Assembly: GCA_003150235.1 (NCBI GenBank)
Contig: QAMW01000025.1
Coordinates: 27,103 to 91,102, forward strand
Length of the DNA stretch: 64,000 nucleotides
Direction of reading: 5' to 3'
Origin: Bacteroidales bacterium
GTDB taxonomy: Bacteria; Bacteroidota; Bacteroidia; Bacteroidales; Muribaculaceae
Below are positions 56,134-64,000 of this stretch, piece after piece. The notes under the pieces are model-generated. The model was not told the origin of the DNA. It made no database searches and worked only from the letters and a program-made list of their open reading frames with translations. A program made the position numbers and the translations under genes. Numbering within the stretch: the stretch's first letter is position 1; every line of letters begins with the position of its first letter.

Positions 56134-56988
56134 ATGAACTCACTCAGACACATCATATTAACGGCATTTACCATAATTGCATTGATGGCTTACGCGGAAA
56201 GCTATACCGTGTATTCCGTGCATGGAAATGTCATGGAATATACCCCGGAGGGCAATGTGCCGATAAATATCCGTGACAGCCATCTTACCGACAACTCGCA
56301 AATCATAATAGGCAAAAACAGCTCGCTCACCCTGTATATGGAGGGAAGCAAAAAACTTGTGTCGGTCAACGAGTATGGCAAACAACGCCTGTCAACCCTG
56401 ATAAGACGCAACAAGGACAAAAGCAGCAGCGCCGTGCGTTGGGTAAAATCGCTGGTGACATCGCTGCTCAATTCCGACACGCCCGAAAACACCCACAGGA
56501 GAATGCTTCAATCGCAGGGAGGCTCTCATCGTGGCGATGACGATGACAAGGCTCTGCTGAATGCTTTTGCCGGTTTTTACAAATATGGATATTCCGCCGG
56601 TGACACTCCGGTAACTTTCAGGCTTGTCGACACGTCGGGGAAAGAAATCAGGAATTTCCATGACTATGACGATGCAGCCGTTGCCGAGATTACAAACAGG
56701 TCGGACAGCTACATGTTTGTCAATATCGTCGCCTGCTCCTCAAACAGCCGTGAACTGATTTTTCCGGTCGACACGGATATTGAAAACAACTGTTGCGCCC
56801 ACCTCTGTGTGCCTCCCTTCTCTACGGTCACATTTAGTGAATTGAGCTTTTTCCCGTCGCTTCTACCCGTCGACTCGCGACTGATACTTGCAGCATCTCC
56901 GGTAGAGGTTAATTTCACTGTCTTGTGTTCGCCTGAACTGCATTATAACAGCGCGGTCCGTTCCTCTGCCGGATTCTTTTCATTATAG
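56134..56988 (+). CDS. FecR/DUF4384-like exported partner of the CHASE2-caspase protein
   Basis: The 284-residue protein has a signal peptide (to about residue 21, AYAES). Residues 23-95 resemble a FecR-type beta domain (VYSVHGNVMEYTPEG, then SQIIIGKNSSLTLYMEGSKKLVSV). A charged linker follows (100-150). The C-terminal beta domain (about 155-275) is similar to DUF4384-like modules (TPVTFRLVDTSGKEI, VAEITNRSDSYMFVNIV). It begins one base after the caspase stop, so the two are co-translated. FecR domains and CHASE2 sensors occur together in other envelope sensing systems, which supports a shared pathway. Family assignment is by pattern only and could be wrong in detail. Confidence 0.65.
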   Translation: MNSLRHIILTAFTIIALMAYAESYTVYSVHGNVMEYTPEGNVPINIRDSHLTDNSQIIIGKNSSLTLYMEGSKKLVSVNEYGKQRLSTLIRRNKDKSSSAVRWVKSLVTSLLNSDTPENTHRRMLQSQGGSHRGDDDDKALLNAFAGFYKYGYSAGDTPVTFRLVDTSGKEIRNFHDYDDAAVAEITNRSDSYMFVNIVACSSNSRELIFPVDTDIENNCCAHLCVPPFSTVTFSELSFFPSLLPVDSRLILAASPVEVNFTVLCSPELHYNSAVRSSAGFFSL

Positions 56989-57102
56989 CAATTTCGGGTG
57001 ATTTGTGTCTTTTTGTCAACGATTTATCGCACACTCTTACATCAGGTGTGCAAGAATGTCATTTTTAGAGCAAAATAAAAACTCATTTATAAAAAGTTTG
57101 TT

Positions 57103-57110
57103 TATCTTTG
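57103..57110 (+). promoter_or_regulatory. -7 box for the XRE-cupin regulator
   Basis: TATCTTTG matches TAnnTTTG exactly, about 55 bases before the ATG. The -33 region is weak. Confidence 0.5.
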
Positions 57111-57164
57111 CGAGTGACCGAAAGTTAAAACTATTCACGACAACGAAATTTATCTAAGGTAGAT

Positions 57165-57716
57165 ATGGATCATATAAAACAAGTAGCCAAAAGGATGAAA
57201 GGGCTGCGCGACGCCGTCGACATGACTGTTGAGGAGATGGCGGCAGAGTGCGAGATTGACGTGGCTCTCCTGGAAGCGTATGAAAGCGGCACATCGGATA
57301 TTCCGGTAAGTTTTCTGCATCGTCTCGCCACGACATTCGGCGTGGAGTTGACAGCACTTCTCTTCGGAGAAGAACCGAAAATGAACTCTTACTACGTGAC
57401 ACGCGCCGGAAAAGGAGTGAAAGTTGAGCGCACAAAGGCTTACAGTTACCAAGACCTTGCGGCAGGATTTCAGCACAGGGTCATGGCTCCGTTTATCGTG
57501 ACTGTCGAGCCGGCACAGCATGACACAAAGATGACTCTCAACACTCACGACGGACAGGAATTCAACTATGTGCTCGAAGGAGAGCTTGAGATATCGGTTG
57601 CAGGGAAAATAATAACACTTCATGAGGGAGACAGCATAATGTTTGACGCACGGCGCCAGCACGGTTTACGCGCGCTTGGCGACAAGGCGGTGAAACTTAT
57701 CGCGATAATATCCTGA
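57165..57716 (+). CDS. XRE-family regulator with C-terminal cupin domain
   Basis: The 183-residue cytoplasmic regulator has an N-terminal lambda-repressor-like HTH (about 8-65, MTVEEMAAECEIDVALLEAYESG) and a small beta-barrel cupin (about 105-180, with NYVLEGELEISVAGKIITLHEGDSIMF and the ARRQHGLRAL segment). In Bacteroidota this type is often encoded beside an AMP-binding acyl-CoA synthetase, as here, and probably senses a small carboxylate or its CoA ester. It is separated from the synthetase by 87 bases holding an inverted repeat, a possible operator. Confidence 0.9.
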   Translation: MDHIKQVAKRMKGLRDAVDMTVEEMAAECEIDVALLEAYESGTSDIPVSFLHRLATTFGVELTALLFGEEPKMNSYYVTRAGKGVKVERTKAYSYQDLAAGFQHRVMAPFIVTVEPAQHDTKMTLNTHDGQEFNYVLEGELEISVAGKIITLHEGDSIMFDARRQHGLRALGDKAVKLIAIIS

Positions 57717-57731
57717 CCCGACAGAAAATCC

Positions 57732-57776
57732 AAGTAACTCGCAAAAATTAGCTTGAAGTATTTTTAAGAGTTACTT
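57732..57776. promoter_or_regulatory. 9-bp inverted repeat between regulator and acyl-CoA synthetase
   Basis: AAGTAACTC (57732-57740) and GAGTTACTT (57768-57776) are exact inverted copies 27 bases apart, just upstream of the synthetase start. They could bind the XRE regulator or form a weak attenuator. Confidence 0.45.
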
Positions 57777-57803
57777 TCTACAGTCTATAAAAATCACAGC
57801 AAT

Positions 57804-59471
57804 ATGCTTGAAAAATTTCTTGATAAGACCAAGTTTGAGTCCTATGAGGACTTTATGGAAAATTTCCATGTAAATGTACCGGAAGATTTTAACTTCGGTT
57901 ATGATGTGGTCGACGCGTGGGCTGAAAAAGAGCCTGACAAACCTGCCTTGTTATGGACCAACGACAAAGGCGAAAAAATACAGTTTACATTTGCCGACAT
58001 CAAACGCGAAAGCGATAAGACGGCATCGTTTCTGCAGTCGCTCGGCATAGGAAAGGGCGACATGGTGATGCTCATACTGAAGCGTCATTACCAGTTCTGG
58101 TTTTCAATCATCGCGCTCCATAAGCTCGGCGCGACAGTGATACCCGCCACTCACCTCCTAACGGAAAAAGACATCATCTACCGCTGCAAGATGGCGGGTA
58201 TAAAGGCTATAATCTGCACCGGCGACAAAGTTGTCGTTGACCATATCGAGAAAGCGATGCCACAATGTCCGACAGTCAAATCGCTCATCTCTACCGGGCC
58301 GATTGTCCCTGAGGGATGGTATGACTTCAACAAGTCCATCGCGGAAGCCGCGCCTTTCGTGCGTCCGGAAAAGGCAAACAGCAACGACGACATATCGCTG
58401 CTATATTTCACATCGGGCACCACAGGCGAGCCTAAGATGGTGGCACATGATTTCACATATCCGCTCGGTCACATAATCACGGCAAGCTACTGGCACAACC
58501 TGTCGGAAGAGAGTCTGCACCTGACCCTCGCCGACACAGGCTGGGGCAAGGCAGTGTGGGGCAAACTATACGGACAGTGGATAGCGGGTGCCAACGTGTT
58601 TGTCTACGATTTCGAGAAATTCGAGCCGGTCGACGTGCTCCACATGATACACAATTACGGCATCACCTCGTTCTGCGCACCTCCCACTGTGTTCCGCTTC
58701 CTGATACGCGAGGATTTGTCGAAGTTTGACCTCTCGACATTGAAATACTGCACCATCGCAGGCGAGGCGCTTAACCCGAAGGTATATGAGGAATGGCTCA
58801 AGCTCACCGGCATCAAGCTGATGGAGGGATTCGGACAGACCGAGACCACGCTTACCATCGCCACATATCCGTGGATTGAGCCGAAACCCGGCTCGATGGG
58901 GAAGAAGGGTCCGCAGTATGACATTGACCTTATAGCTCCCGACGGGCGTCCCGTGGAAGATGGCGAGCAAGGAGAAATCGTGGTACGCACTCACGGAAAG
59001 AAACCGCTCGGACTTTTCAAGGAATATCTTCACGACCCCGAACTCACCTATGCCGCATATCATGACGACATCTACCACACGGGCGATGTTGCCTGGCGCG
59101 ACGAAGAGGGATATTTCTGGTTTGTCGGCAGAACTGACGATGTAATAAAGTCATCGGGCTACCGTATCGGTCCGTTTGAGGTCGAGAGTGCGCTCATGAC
59201 CCATCCGGCAGTAGTGGAATGTGCCATCACAGGTGTGCCCGACGAGATACGCGGACAGGTGGTAAAGGCTACCATCGTGCTTGCCAAGGATTATCTTGAA
59301 CGCGCCGAACACTCTGCTGAAGAGCTAATCAAGGAGATACAGAATCATGTCAAGCGAGTGACCGCGCCTTACAAATATCCGCGCATAGTCGAGTTTGTGA
59401 AGGAACTTCCCAAGACTATCAGCGGAAAAATCAGACGTGTCGCCATCCGCGACAACAATAAGGAAAAATAA
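57804..59471 (+). CDS. AMP-binding acyl-CoA synthetase
   Basis: The 555-residue cytoplasmic enzyme belongs to the ANL superfamily. The P-loop-like motif [13 protein letters not shown] is at about residue 200, and EGFGQTETT is at about 345. [33 protein letters not shown] lies in the hinge region, and the C-terminal catalytic lysine sits in [10 protein letters not shown]. It activates a carboxylic acid with ATP and joins it to CoenzymeA. The branch (medium-chain/acetyl-type AcsM-like) is judged from the [14 protein letters not shown] region. The exact acid is unknown. Confidence 0.9.
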   Translation: MLEKFLDKTKFESYEDFMENFHVNVPEDFNFGYDVVDAWAEKEPDKPALLWTNDKGEKIQFTFADIKRESDKTASFLQSLGIGKGDMVMLILKRHYQFWFSIIALHKLGATVIPATHLLTEKDIIYRCKMAGIKAIICTGDKVVVDHIEKAMPQCPTVKSLISTGPIVPEGWYDFNKSIAEAAPFVRPEKANSNDDISLLYFTSGTTGEPKMVAHDFTYPLGHIITASYWHNLSEESLHLTLADTGWGKAVWGKLYGQWIAGANVFVYDFEKFEPVDVLHMIHNYGITSFCAPPTVFRFLIREDLSKFDLSTLKYCTIAGEALNPKVYEEWLKLTGIKLMEGFGQTETTLTIATYPWIEPKPGSMGKKGPQYDIDLIAPDGRPVEDGEQGEIVVRTHGKKPLGLFKEYLHDPELTYAAYHDDIYHTGDVAWRDEEGYFWFVGRTDDVIKSSGYRIGPFEVESALMTHPAVVECAITGVPDEIRGQVVKATIVLAKDYLERAEHSAEELIKEIQNHVKRVTAPYKYPRIVEFVKELPKTISGKIRRVAIRDNNKEK

Positions 59472-59485
59472 CTGTTGTCTTAGAT

Positions 59486-60571
59486 ATGACACGACCCGTT
59501 TATAAACGCATCGCCATAAAGATAGGCTCCAACGTGCTTACACGCCATGACGGCACACTCGACATCACCCGCATGTCGGCACTCGTTGACCAGATTGCCG
59601 AGCTCCACCGCAAGGGCATAAGGGTAATCATGATTTCCTCGGGTGCCGTGGCATCGGGACGCAGTGAGTTGCATCTCGGCGACAAACTCGACTCTGTGTC
59701 GGCACGTCAGCTTTATTCGGCTGTCGGACAGGCGAAGCTCATCAACCGCTATTACGAGCTGTTTCGCGACCACGGCATAGCCTGCGGTCAGGTGTTGACC
59801 ACGAAAGAGAATTTCTCCACACGCCGCCATTACCTGAACCAGAAGCACTGCATGGAAGTGATGCTCGCCAACAATGTGATACCGATAGTCAACGAAAATG
59901 ACACCGTGTCGGTGACCGAGCTGATGTTTACCGACAATGACGAACTTTCGGGACTCATCGCCTCGATGATGAACATGGAGGCACTCATCATCCTGAGCAA
60001 TATCGACGGCGTGTATGACGGCGACCCGGCTCTTCCCGGGACAAAACTGATTACCGACATCACCGAGAATGACGATGCGTCGGGAGGCATCACCGACACC
60101 CGCTCTTCATTCGGGCGCGGCGGCATGGCAACGAAATACCGTATAGCGACAAAAGTGGCGTCGGAAGGCACGGCAGTCATCATAGCCAACGGCAAGCGCG
60201 AAAATGTGCTTATCGACCTGCTGACACCCGATGCACCGGTGCCGCATACCCTCTTTCACCCGTCGCAGGAAGCAGCCTCGGGACTGAAAAAATGGATTGC
60301 CCATAGCGAGGATTTCGCCAAGGGTAATATCACCGTCAACGAAGGCGCTGCGGAAGCGATACTTTCACCCGTAAGGGCAAGTCTCCTCCCAGTCGGTGTC
60401 ACCGGCGTAGAAGGCAACTTCGAGGAGGGCGACATCGTGAGTGTGAGCGGTCCCGACGGCAAAATAATCGCCTGGGGCAAAGCAGGCTATGACGCCGACG
60501 GAGCGCGCGAAATCGCCGGGGCGCGTGATGCACGTCCACTGATACACAGCGACTATCTTTACATCGACTGA
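59486..60571 (+). CDS. proB: Glutamate 5-kinase
   Basis: The 361-residue enzyme phosphorylates glutamate in the first step of proline synthesis. The amino-acid kinase domain (about 1-255) has VIMISSGAVASGRSEL, AVGQAKLINRYYELF, NENDTVSV, FTDNDELSGLIA and SSFGRGGMATK. A PUA domain follows (about 275-355, with GNITVNEGAAEAIL). It begins 14 bases after the acyl-CoA synthetase. proA follows after one small gene, so the pathway genes are together on one transcript. Confidence 0.95.
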   Translation: MTRPVYKRIAIKIGSNVLTRHDGTLDITRMSALVDQIAELHRKGIRVIMISSGAVASGRSELHLGDKLDSVSARQLYSAVGQAKLINRYYELFRDHGIACGQVLTTKENFSTRRHYLNQKHCMEVMLANNVIPIVNENDTVSVTELMFTDNDELSGLIASMMNMEALIILSNIDGVYDGDPALPGTKLITDITENDDASGGITDTRSSFGRGGMATKYRIATKVASEGTAVIIANGKRENVLIDLLTPDAPVPHTLFHPSQEAASGLKKWIAHSEDFAKGNITVNEGAAEAILSPVRASLLPVGVTGVEGNFEEGDIVSVSGPDGKIIAWGKAGYDADGAREIAGARDARPLIHSDYLYID

Positions 60572-60593
60572 CAACCATTTACTAACTGACTAT

Positions 60594-61139
60594 ATGAAAC
60601 GCTTATCACTTTTAATGATTGCGCTGACAATACTGTCAGCAACGGCTTTTGCAACCGAAAAACTCATCGAAATAAACGGGGTGAAATTCGGCTGGAAATA
60701 TGACCGCTGCGATACCGCTCTCAGCAATGTCCAAAACAGACAGACACGCACGGAAGGCGAAGAGACAAAACTTTCCTACGGTCCTGCCGTATGGGGACAT
60801 ATCGAATGGACAGGCAGCGTCCTCGACTTCTACCGTGACAAACTTTACCAGATCGGTTTTTACAAGACATCTGATACCGACGACATGACCGCTTACGAGC
60901 AGACAAAGACACGGTTGTCGGCAGCTTACGGCAAGTATGCCCAGCTCAAAGGGGAAGACGAGAAACTGATGTGGCGCGCCCGTAACGGGAATCTCGCAGT
61001 GCTGCAATATGCCGAAGAAACAACACCTGACGGCAAAAAGCAGTATGCGACCTATCTCTTCTTTGTCGATCACAAGGAAGTACTGAAAAAGGCTAAAAAT
61101 GTTGAAAAGGAGCTTCGTGAGCTCATGTATGGCAAATAA
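60594..61139 (+). CDS. Small exported protein of unknown function between proB and proA
   Basis: The 181-residue protein has a signal peptide (to about residue 21, FATE). The mature part is mixed alpha/beta (LIEINGVKFGWKYDRCDTAL, then AVWGHIEWTGSVLDFYRDKLYQIGFYKT) and ends in a lysine-rich helix. I recognise no family with certainty. Its place between proB (22 bases) and proA (3 bases) is odd, since proBA are usually adjacent and the products are cytoplasmic. It may simply use the same promoter. Confidence 0.75.
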   Translation: MKRLSLLMIALTILSATAFATEKLIEINGVKFGWKYDRCDTALSNVQNRQTRTEGEETKLSYGPAVWGHIEWTGSVLDFYRDKLYQIGFYKTSDTDDMTAYEQTKTRLSAAYGKYAQLKGEDEKLMWRARNGNLAVLQYAEETTPDGKKQYATYLFFVDHKEVLKKAKNVEKELRELMYGK

Positions 61140-61142
61140 GTC

Positions 61143-62387
61143 ATGGCTACCATAACACCAATGCTTGAAAAAGCGCGTCGCGCGTCACGTGAAATAGCGT
61201 TGCGCACTCCTGAGGAGATTGACGCATTATTATTGAAACTCGCCGACGCGACTGAATCGGCAATCCCCGCGATTCTTGCCGCCAACGCAAGCGACATGGA
61301 GCGGATGGATGCAGCCGACCCGCGCCGCGACCGCCTGCAGCTTACCGAACATCGCATAAAGGATATCGCGTCAGACATGCGCGCCGTCGCCTCCTTGCCG
61401 TCGCCACTCGGAGTGTCGTTAAGCAAGACCGTGCGACCCAACGGCATGACAATAGAAAAAGTCACCGTACCGTTCGGGGTAATCGGTATAATATATGAAG
61501 CGCGCCCAAATGTCACGTTCGATGTGTTCTCCCTCTGCATAAAAGCAGGAAGCGCGTGTCTGCTTAAAGGAGGCAAAGATGCAATTGCCACAAACGAGTG
61601 TACGGTAGCCATGATGCGCCGGCTGCTTAAAGAAAACGGCTGGGACGAAAATTGCGTGACGTTGCTTCCTGCCGATCATGATGCAACTACGGAAATGCTA
61701 CATGCCACCGGCATGGTTGACCTGATAATCCCACGCGGCTCGAAGCGTCTCATCGAATATGTGCGTGACAACGCGCGGGTACCGGTAATCGAGACCGGCG
61801 CCGGAGTATGTCACACCTATGTGCACACCTCCGCCAATCTTGACATCGCGCGCGCGGTGGTTTTTAACGCCAAGACACGCCGTGTAAGCGTGTGCAACGC
61901 GCTTGACACGCTCGTGGTGGATACTGCATTGTTGAGCGAGCTGCCATATATCTGTGCGCCACTTGCCGACAAACATGTCGATATATATGCCGATGACGCC
62001 TCCTATGCGGTGCTTGACGGTCTGTATCCTTACCTGCACCATGCGACAGCTGAAGATTTCGGAAGAGAATGGCTCGACTACAAGATGTCGGTTGCCGCAG
62101 TCAACGGTCTTCGTGAGGCAATTGATTTTGTCGATGCACACACATCTCACCATAGCGAATGTATCATCGCCGAAGATAAAGCGGCGGGAGAGGCGTTTCT
62201 GCGCGAAATAGACGCAGCCTGCGTGTATGTGAACGTGTCAACCGCGTTCACCGACGGAGGTCAATTCGGCTTTGGCGCGGAAATAGGCATTTCGACCCAG
62301 AAACTGCATGCCCGCGGACCTATGGCACTTCCCGAAATCACTACTTACAAGTATCTGATAACCGGAGAAGGACAGACCCGCAGCTAA
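61143..62387 (+). CDS. proA: Glutamate-5-semialdehyde dehydrogenase
   Basis: The 414-residue enzyme reduces glutamyl 5-phosphate with NADPH in the second step of proline synthesis. Conserved marks are PFGVIGIIYEARPNVT, ACLLKGGKDA, LIIPRGSKRLIEYV, and the catalytic cysteine in VSVCNALDTLVV. The C-terminal LHARGPMALPEITTYKY is diagnostic. The stop codon overlaps the convergent methyltransferase gene by four bases. Confidence 0.96.
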   Translation: MATITPMLEKARRASREIALRTPEEIDALLLKLADATESAIPAILAANASDMERMDAADPRRDRLQLTEHRIKDIASDMRAVASLPSPLGVSLSKTVRPNGMTIEKVTVPFGVIGIIYEARPNVTFDVFSLCIKAGSACLLKGGKDAIATNECTVAMMRRLLKENGWDENCVTLLPADHDATTEMLHATGMVDLIIPRGSKRLIEYVRDNARVPVIETGAGVCHTYVHTSANLDIARAVVFNAKTRRVSVCNALDTLVVDTALLSELPYICAPLADKHVDIYADDASYAVLDGLYPYLHHATAEDFGREWLDYKMSVAAVNGLREAIDFVDAHTSHHSECIIAEDKAAGEAFLREIDAACVYVNVSTAFTDGGQFGFGAEIGISTQKLHARGPMALPEITTYKYLITGEGQTRS

Positions 62388-63712
62388 AACAACGACACCG
62401 GTTCTGCCGGAATATGAGAAGACAATATCCGCCACTGCTGCGGGTATAAATTATTGGCGCGTCGCCCGAGATTTTTCACAAATCCGAGCGGCGTGTCTTT
62501 GTATGTCAGCAGTACATAGCCTGTCGGTGCATCTTGCAATGTTACCGCCTCACGGCGCAGATAGCCTATTGCCGACATATAGTCAACTTCATATAGTGAA
62601 AATGCCTCACGGTTAAGCACACGCGACATTGCAAGCGACTGGGCAGGCAACAGGTCACGCCCTTTCAACCGGGCGACCTCCACACCTGCATGTATTACAT
62701 CCAGTGTCTTCATTATGCGACTTATGTCATGAGATGCGGGAAACGCGACAATCCTGTCGCCATCTACCGACCATACAAACTTGTCGGGTGACTGAATATA
62801 ACCCCGGCATTGCTGCGCTGCCGGATTAGGCTTGGTAGCCTTGACAGGCTTCGCAATATGTGGATGATATTCCCCTTTCTTATGCAAGACAGCCACAGTC
62901 AGTCCCTCTCCGCGTATTCGCCCCGGAAGAAAATGATGACAGCCCTCACGCTCGACAATTCCCCATTCAGGAGGAAATCCGGGGTCAACCAGCTCAACAT
63001 CATATTCCGAAAGCATCCACTTCACCATCTCCTCATTCTCCTTGCGGTTGAAGGTGCAGGTTGAATAGATAAAATACCCTCCGGAACGTAAAGCTCCCCA
63101 AAGATTGTCAATAATTTCTTTCTGACGAGCTGCACACTCGTCAACGAGCGCGGGTGTCCACTGCGCCACTGCCTCCGCATCCTTCCGGAACATTCCCTCG
63201 CCTGAGCATGGTACGTCAGCGGCAATTATGTCAAATTCATCATTTAAACCGCGGAATTTCCGCGTATCGCCCTTTGAGACTATAATTCCTTCACTTCCCC
63301 ATTTCACGAGATTCTCACGCAGTATTTCTGCACGTAAGGGCACATATTCATTTGCCACCACAAGCGATCCGACAGGAAGCGCGTCAATCGCCGCCGTAGT
63401 TTTACCGCCCGGTGCGGCACAAGCATCAAGGTAACGCACCGCATCTTTCCCCTCAGTCAGCCTTCCTACGATATGGGAATATACCATCGAGGAAGCATCT
63501 TGGACATAGTAGATACCCTGATGAAGCGCAGGGTCAAAAGTAAACTGTACCCTACCGGCGAGATAGCGACCATACCCACACCAAGGAACAATGTCATCAC
63601 CCGGAAGTGGAGAAATAGCCTTTGCCTTATTAAAACGCACACTCACTTCCGGCTCGTTGCAAAGGGCATCGGTCAAGCCGTCAAAATCAGTTGTAAAACC
63701 GATGGGTAACAT
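62384..63712 (-). CDS. NOL1/NOP2/Sun-family rRNA m5C methyltransferase (RsmF-like)
   Basis: The 442-residue cytoplasmic enzyme has the SAM motif YLDACAAPGGKTTAAID (about residue 95), the PC-motif ADVPCSGEGMF with its catalytic cysteine, and the second cysteine in YSTCTFNRKENE. The C-terminal domain (about 300-440) is of the RsmF/YebU type, with a PUA-like end. It most likely makes 5-methylcytosine in 16S rRNA. The gene lies between proA and the rRNA operon end and converges with proA. Confidence 0.92.
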   Translation of the reverse strand: MLPIGFTTDFDGLTDALCNEPEVSVRFNKAKAISPLPGDDIVPWCGYGRYLAGRVQFTFDPALHQGIYYVQDASSMVYSHIVGRLTEGKDAVRYLDACAAPGGKTTAAIDALPVGSLVVANEYVPLRAEILRENLVKWGSEGIIVSKGDTRKFRGLNDEFDIIAADVPCSGEGMFRKDAEAVAQWTPALVDECAARQKEIIDNLWGALRSGGYFIYSTCTFNRKENEEMVKWMLSEYDVELVDPGFPPEWGIVEREGCHHFLPGRIRGEGLTVAVLHKKGEYHPHIAKPVKATKPNPAAQQCRGYIQSPDKFVWSVDGDRIVAFPASHDISRIMKTLDVIHAGVEVARLKGRDLLPAQSLAMSRVLNREAFSLYEVDYMSAIGYLRREAVTLQDAPTGYVLLTYKDTPLGFVKNLGRRANNLYPQQWRILSSHIPAEPVSLF

Positions 63713-63740
63713 ATATGGAATATAATTTTATTGTTTCTTA

Positions 63741-63824
63741 TGATGCGGGCGCCCTTCCAGGCGCCCCTATTGCTACGCGATGATTCACCAGCCGGTGTAG
63801 GGGCGAGTGGAAGCTCGCCCGAAA
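63741..63824. repeat. Two inverted copies of the dispersed GGGGCG hairpin repeat
   Basis: The unit at 63797-63824 matches 49252-49279 at 27 of 28 bases, with the hairpin GGGCGAG/CTCGCCC. The unit at 63741-63775 is the reverse complement of a variant (hairpin GGGCGCC/GGCGCCC) and carries the same TAGCAATAGGGGCG core. The rest of 63713-63877 shows no gene. Confidence 0.65.
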
Positions 63825-63877
63825 CAATGGCAATGCGGTGGCTCGCCATCTGCGTTGCGCGATCTTGGTGTACGGGT

Positions 63878-63912
63878 AAAAAAAAGAGGCTGCAAGGGAT
63901 GCTTGCAGCCTC
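63878..63912 (-). terminator. Rho-independent terminator of the rRNA operon
   Basis: GAGGCTGCAAG (63886-63896) pairs perfectly with CTTGCAGCCTC (63902-63912) around a five-base loop. On the minus strand it is followed by eight T residues (63885-63878). It lies directly after the 5S gene. Confidence 0.9.
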
Positions 63913-63914
63913 GA

Positions 63915-64000
<86 letters not shown>

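Overview
The window looks like a chromosome segment of a gut Bacteroidales, most likely a member of the Muribaculaceae or a close relative. This is inferred from SusC/SusD pairs, a hybrid two-component regulator, DUF6377 and AraC-type regulators, -7 boxes of the form TAnnTTTG, weak or absent Shine-Dalgarno sequences, and C-terminal sorting-like tails on secreted proteins. No species can be named from the sequence alone.

Region 1 (1-21.5 kb) is a polysaccharide utilization locus (PUL) on the minus strand. In transcription order it holds SusC, SusD, a secreted jelly-roll protein, a GH16 endo-hydrolase, two GH43 enzymes of the exo-beta-1,3-galactanase type, a GH35 beta-galactosidase, a GH105-DUF2264 fusion, a DUF4861 protein and a partial galactokinase. 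A divergent hybrid two-component sensor/regulator sits on the plus strand. The enzyme set and the galactokinase point to a beta-1,3-galactan, such as type II arabinogalactan with uronic acid side groups.

Region 2 (21.5-37 kb, all minus strand) is a second PUL for an alpha-glucan. It has GH31, a SusR-like membrane regulator (DUF6377), SusC, SusD, a four-repeat SusE/F lipoprotein, a GH27-like lipoprotein resembling isomaltodextranase, a SusB-type GH97 and a second SusE/F-like protein. No GH13 amylase is present, so an alpha-1,6-glucan is a better guess than starch.

Region 3 (37-41.5 kb) has an AraC regulator facing a sensor-only AraC remnant. The remnant leads an operon of exported redox proteins (carboxymuconolactone decarboxylase family, flavodoxin, FMN reductase). 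After it come two abutting gene remnants, an AraC DNA-binding tail and a nitroreductase tail.

Region 4 (41.5-49.2 kb) has a three-lectin/two-FIVAR secreted protein and a multi-domain secreted adhesin-like protein, which converge on a perfect palindromic terminator. They are followed by a TPR-AraC membrane regulator and a CorC/HlyC-family membrane protein.

Region 5 (49.2-57 kb) is accessory DNA. Two repeat-rich intergenic stretches flank a compact four-gene operon of unknown function (small ORF, beta-helix-like protein, lipoprotein-like protein, outer-membrane barrel). Next comes the most unusual locus of the window: a 1147-residue CHASE2-transmembrane-Ig-like-CarboxypepD_reg-caspase protein and a FecR/DUF4384-like secreted partner.

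Region 6 (57-64 kb) is housekeeping: an XRE-cupin regulator with an acyl-CoA synthetase, proB and proA with a small secreted protein gene between them, a NOL1/NOP2/Sun RNA methyltransferase, more dispersed repeats, and the 3' end of an rRNA operon (5S and terminator) entering from the right on the minus strand.
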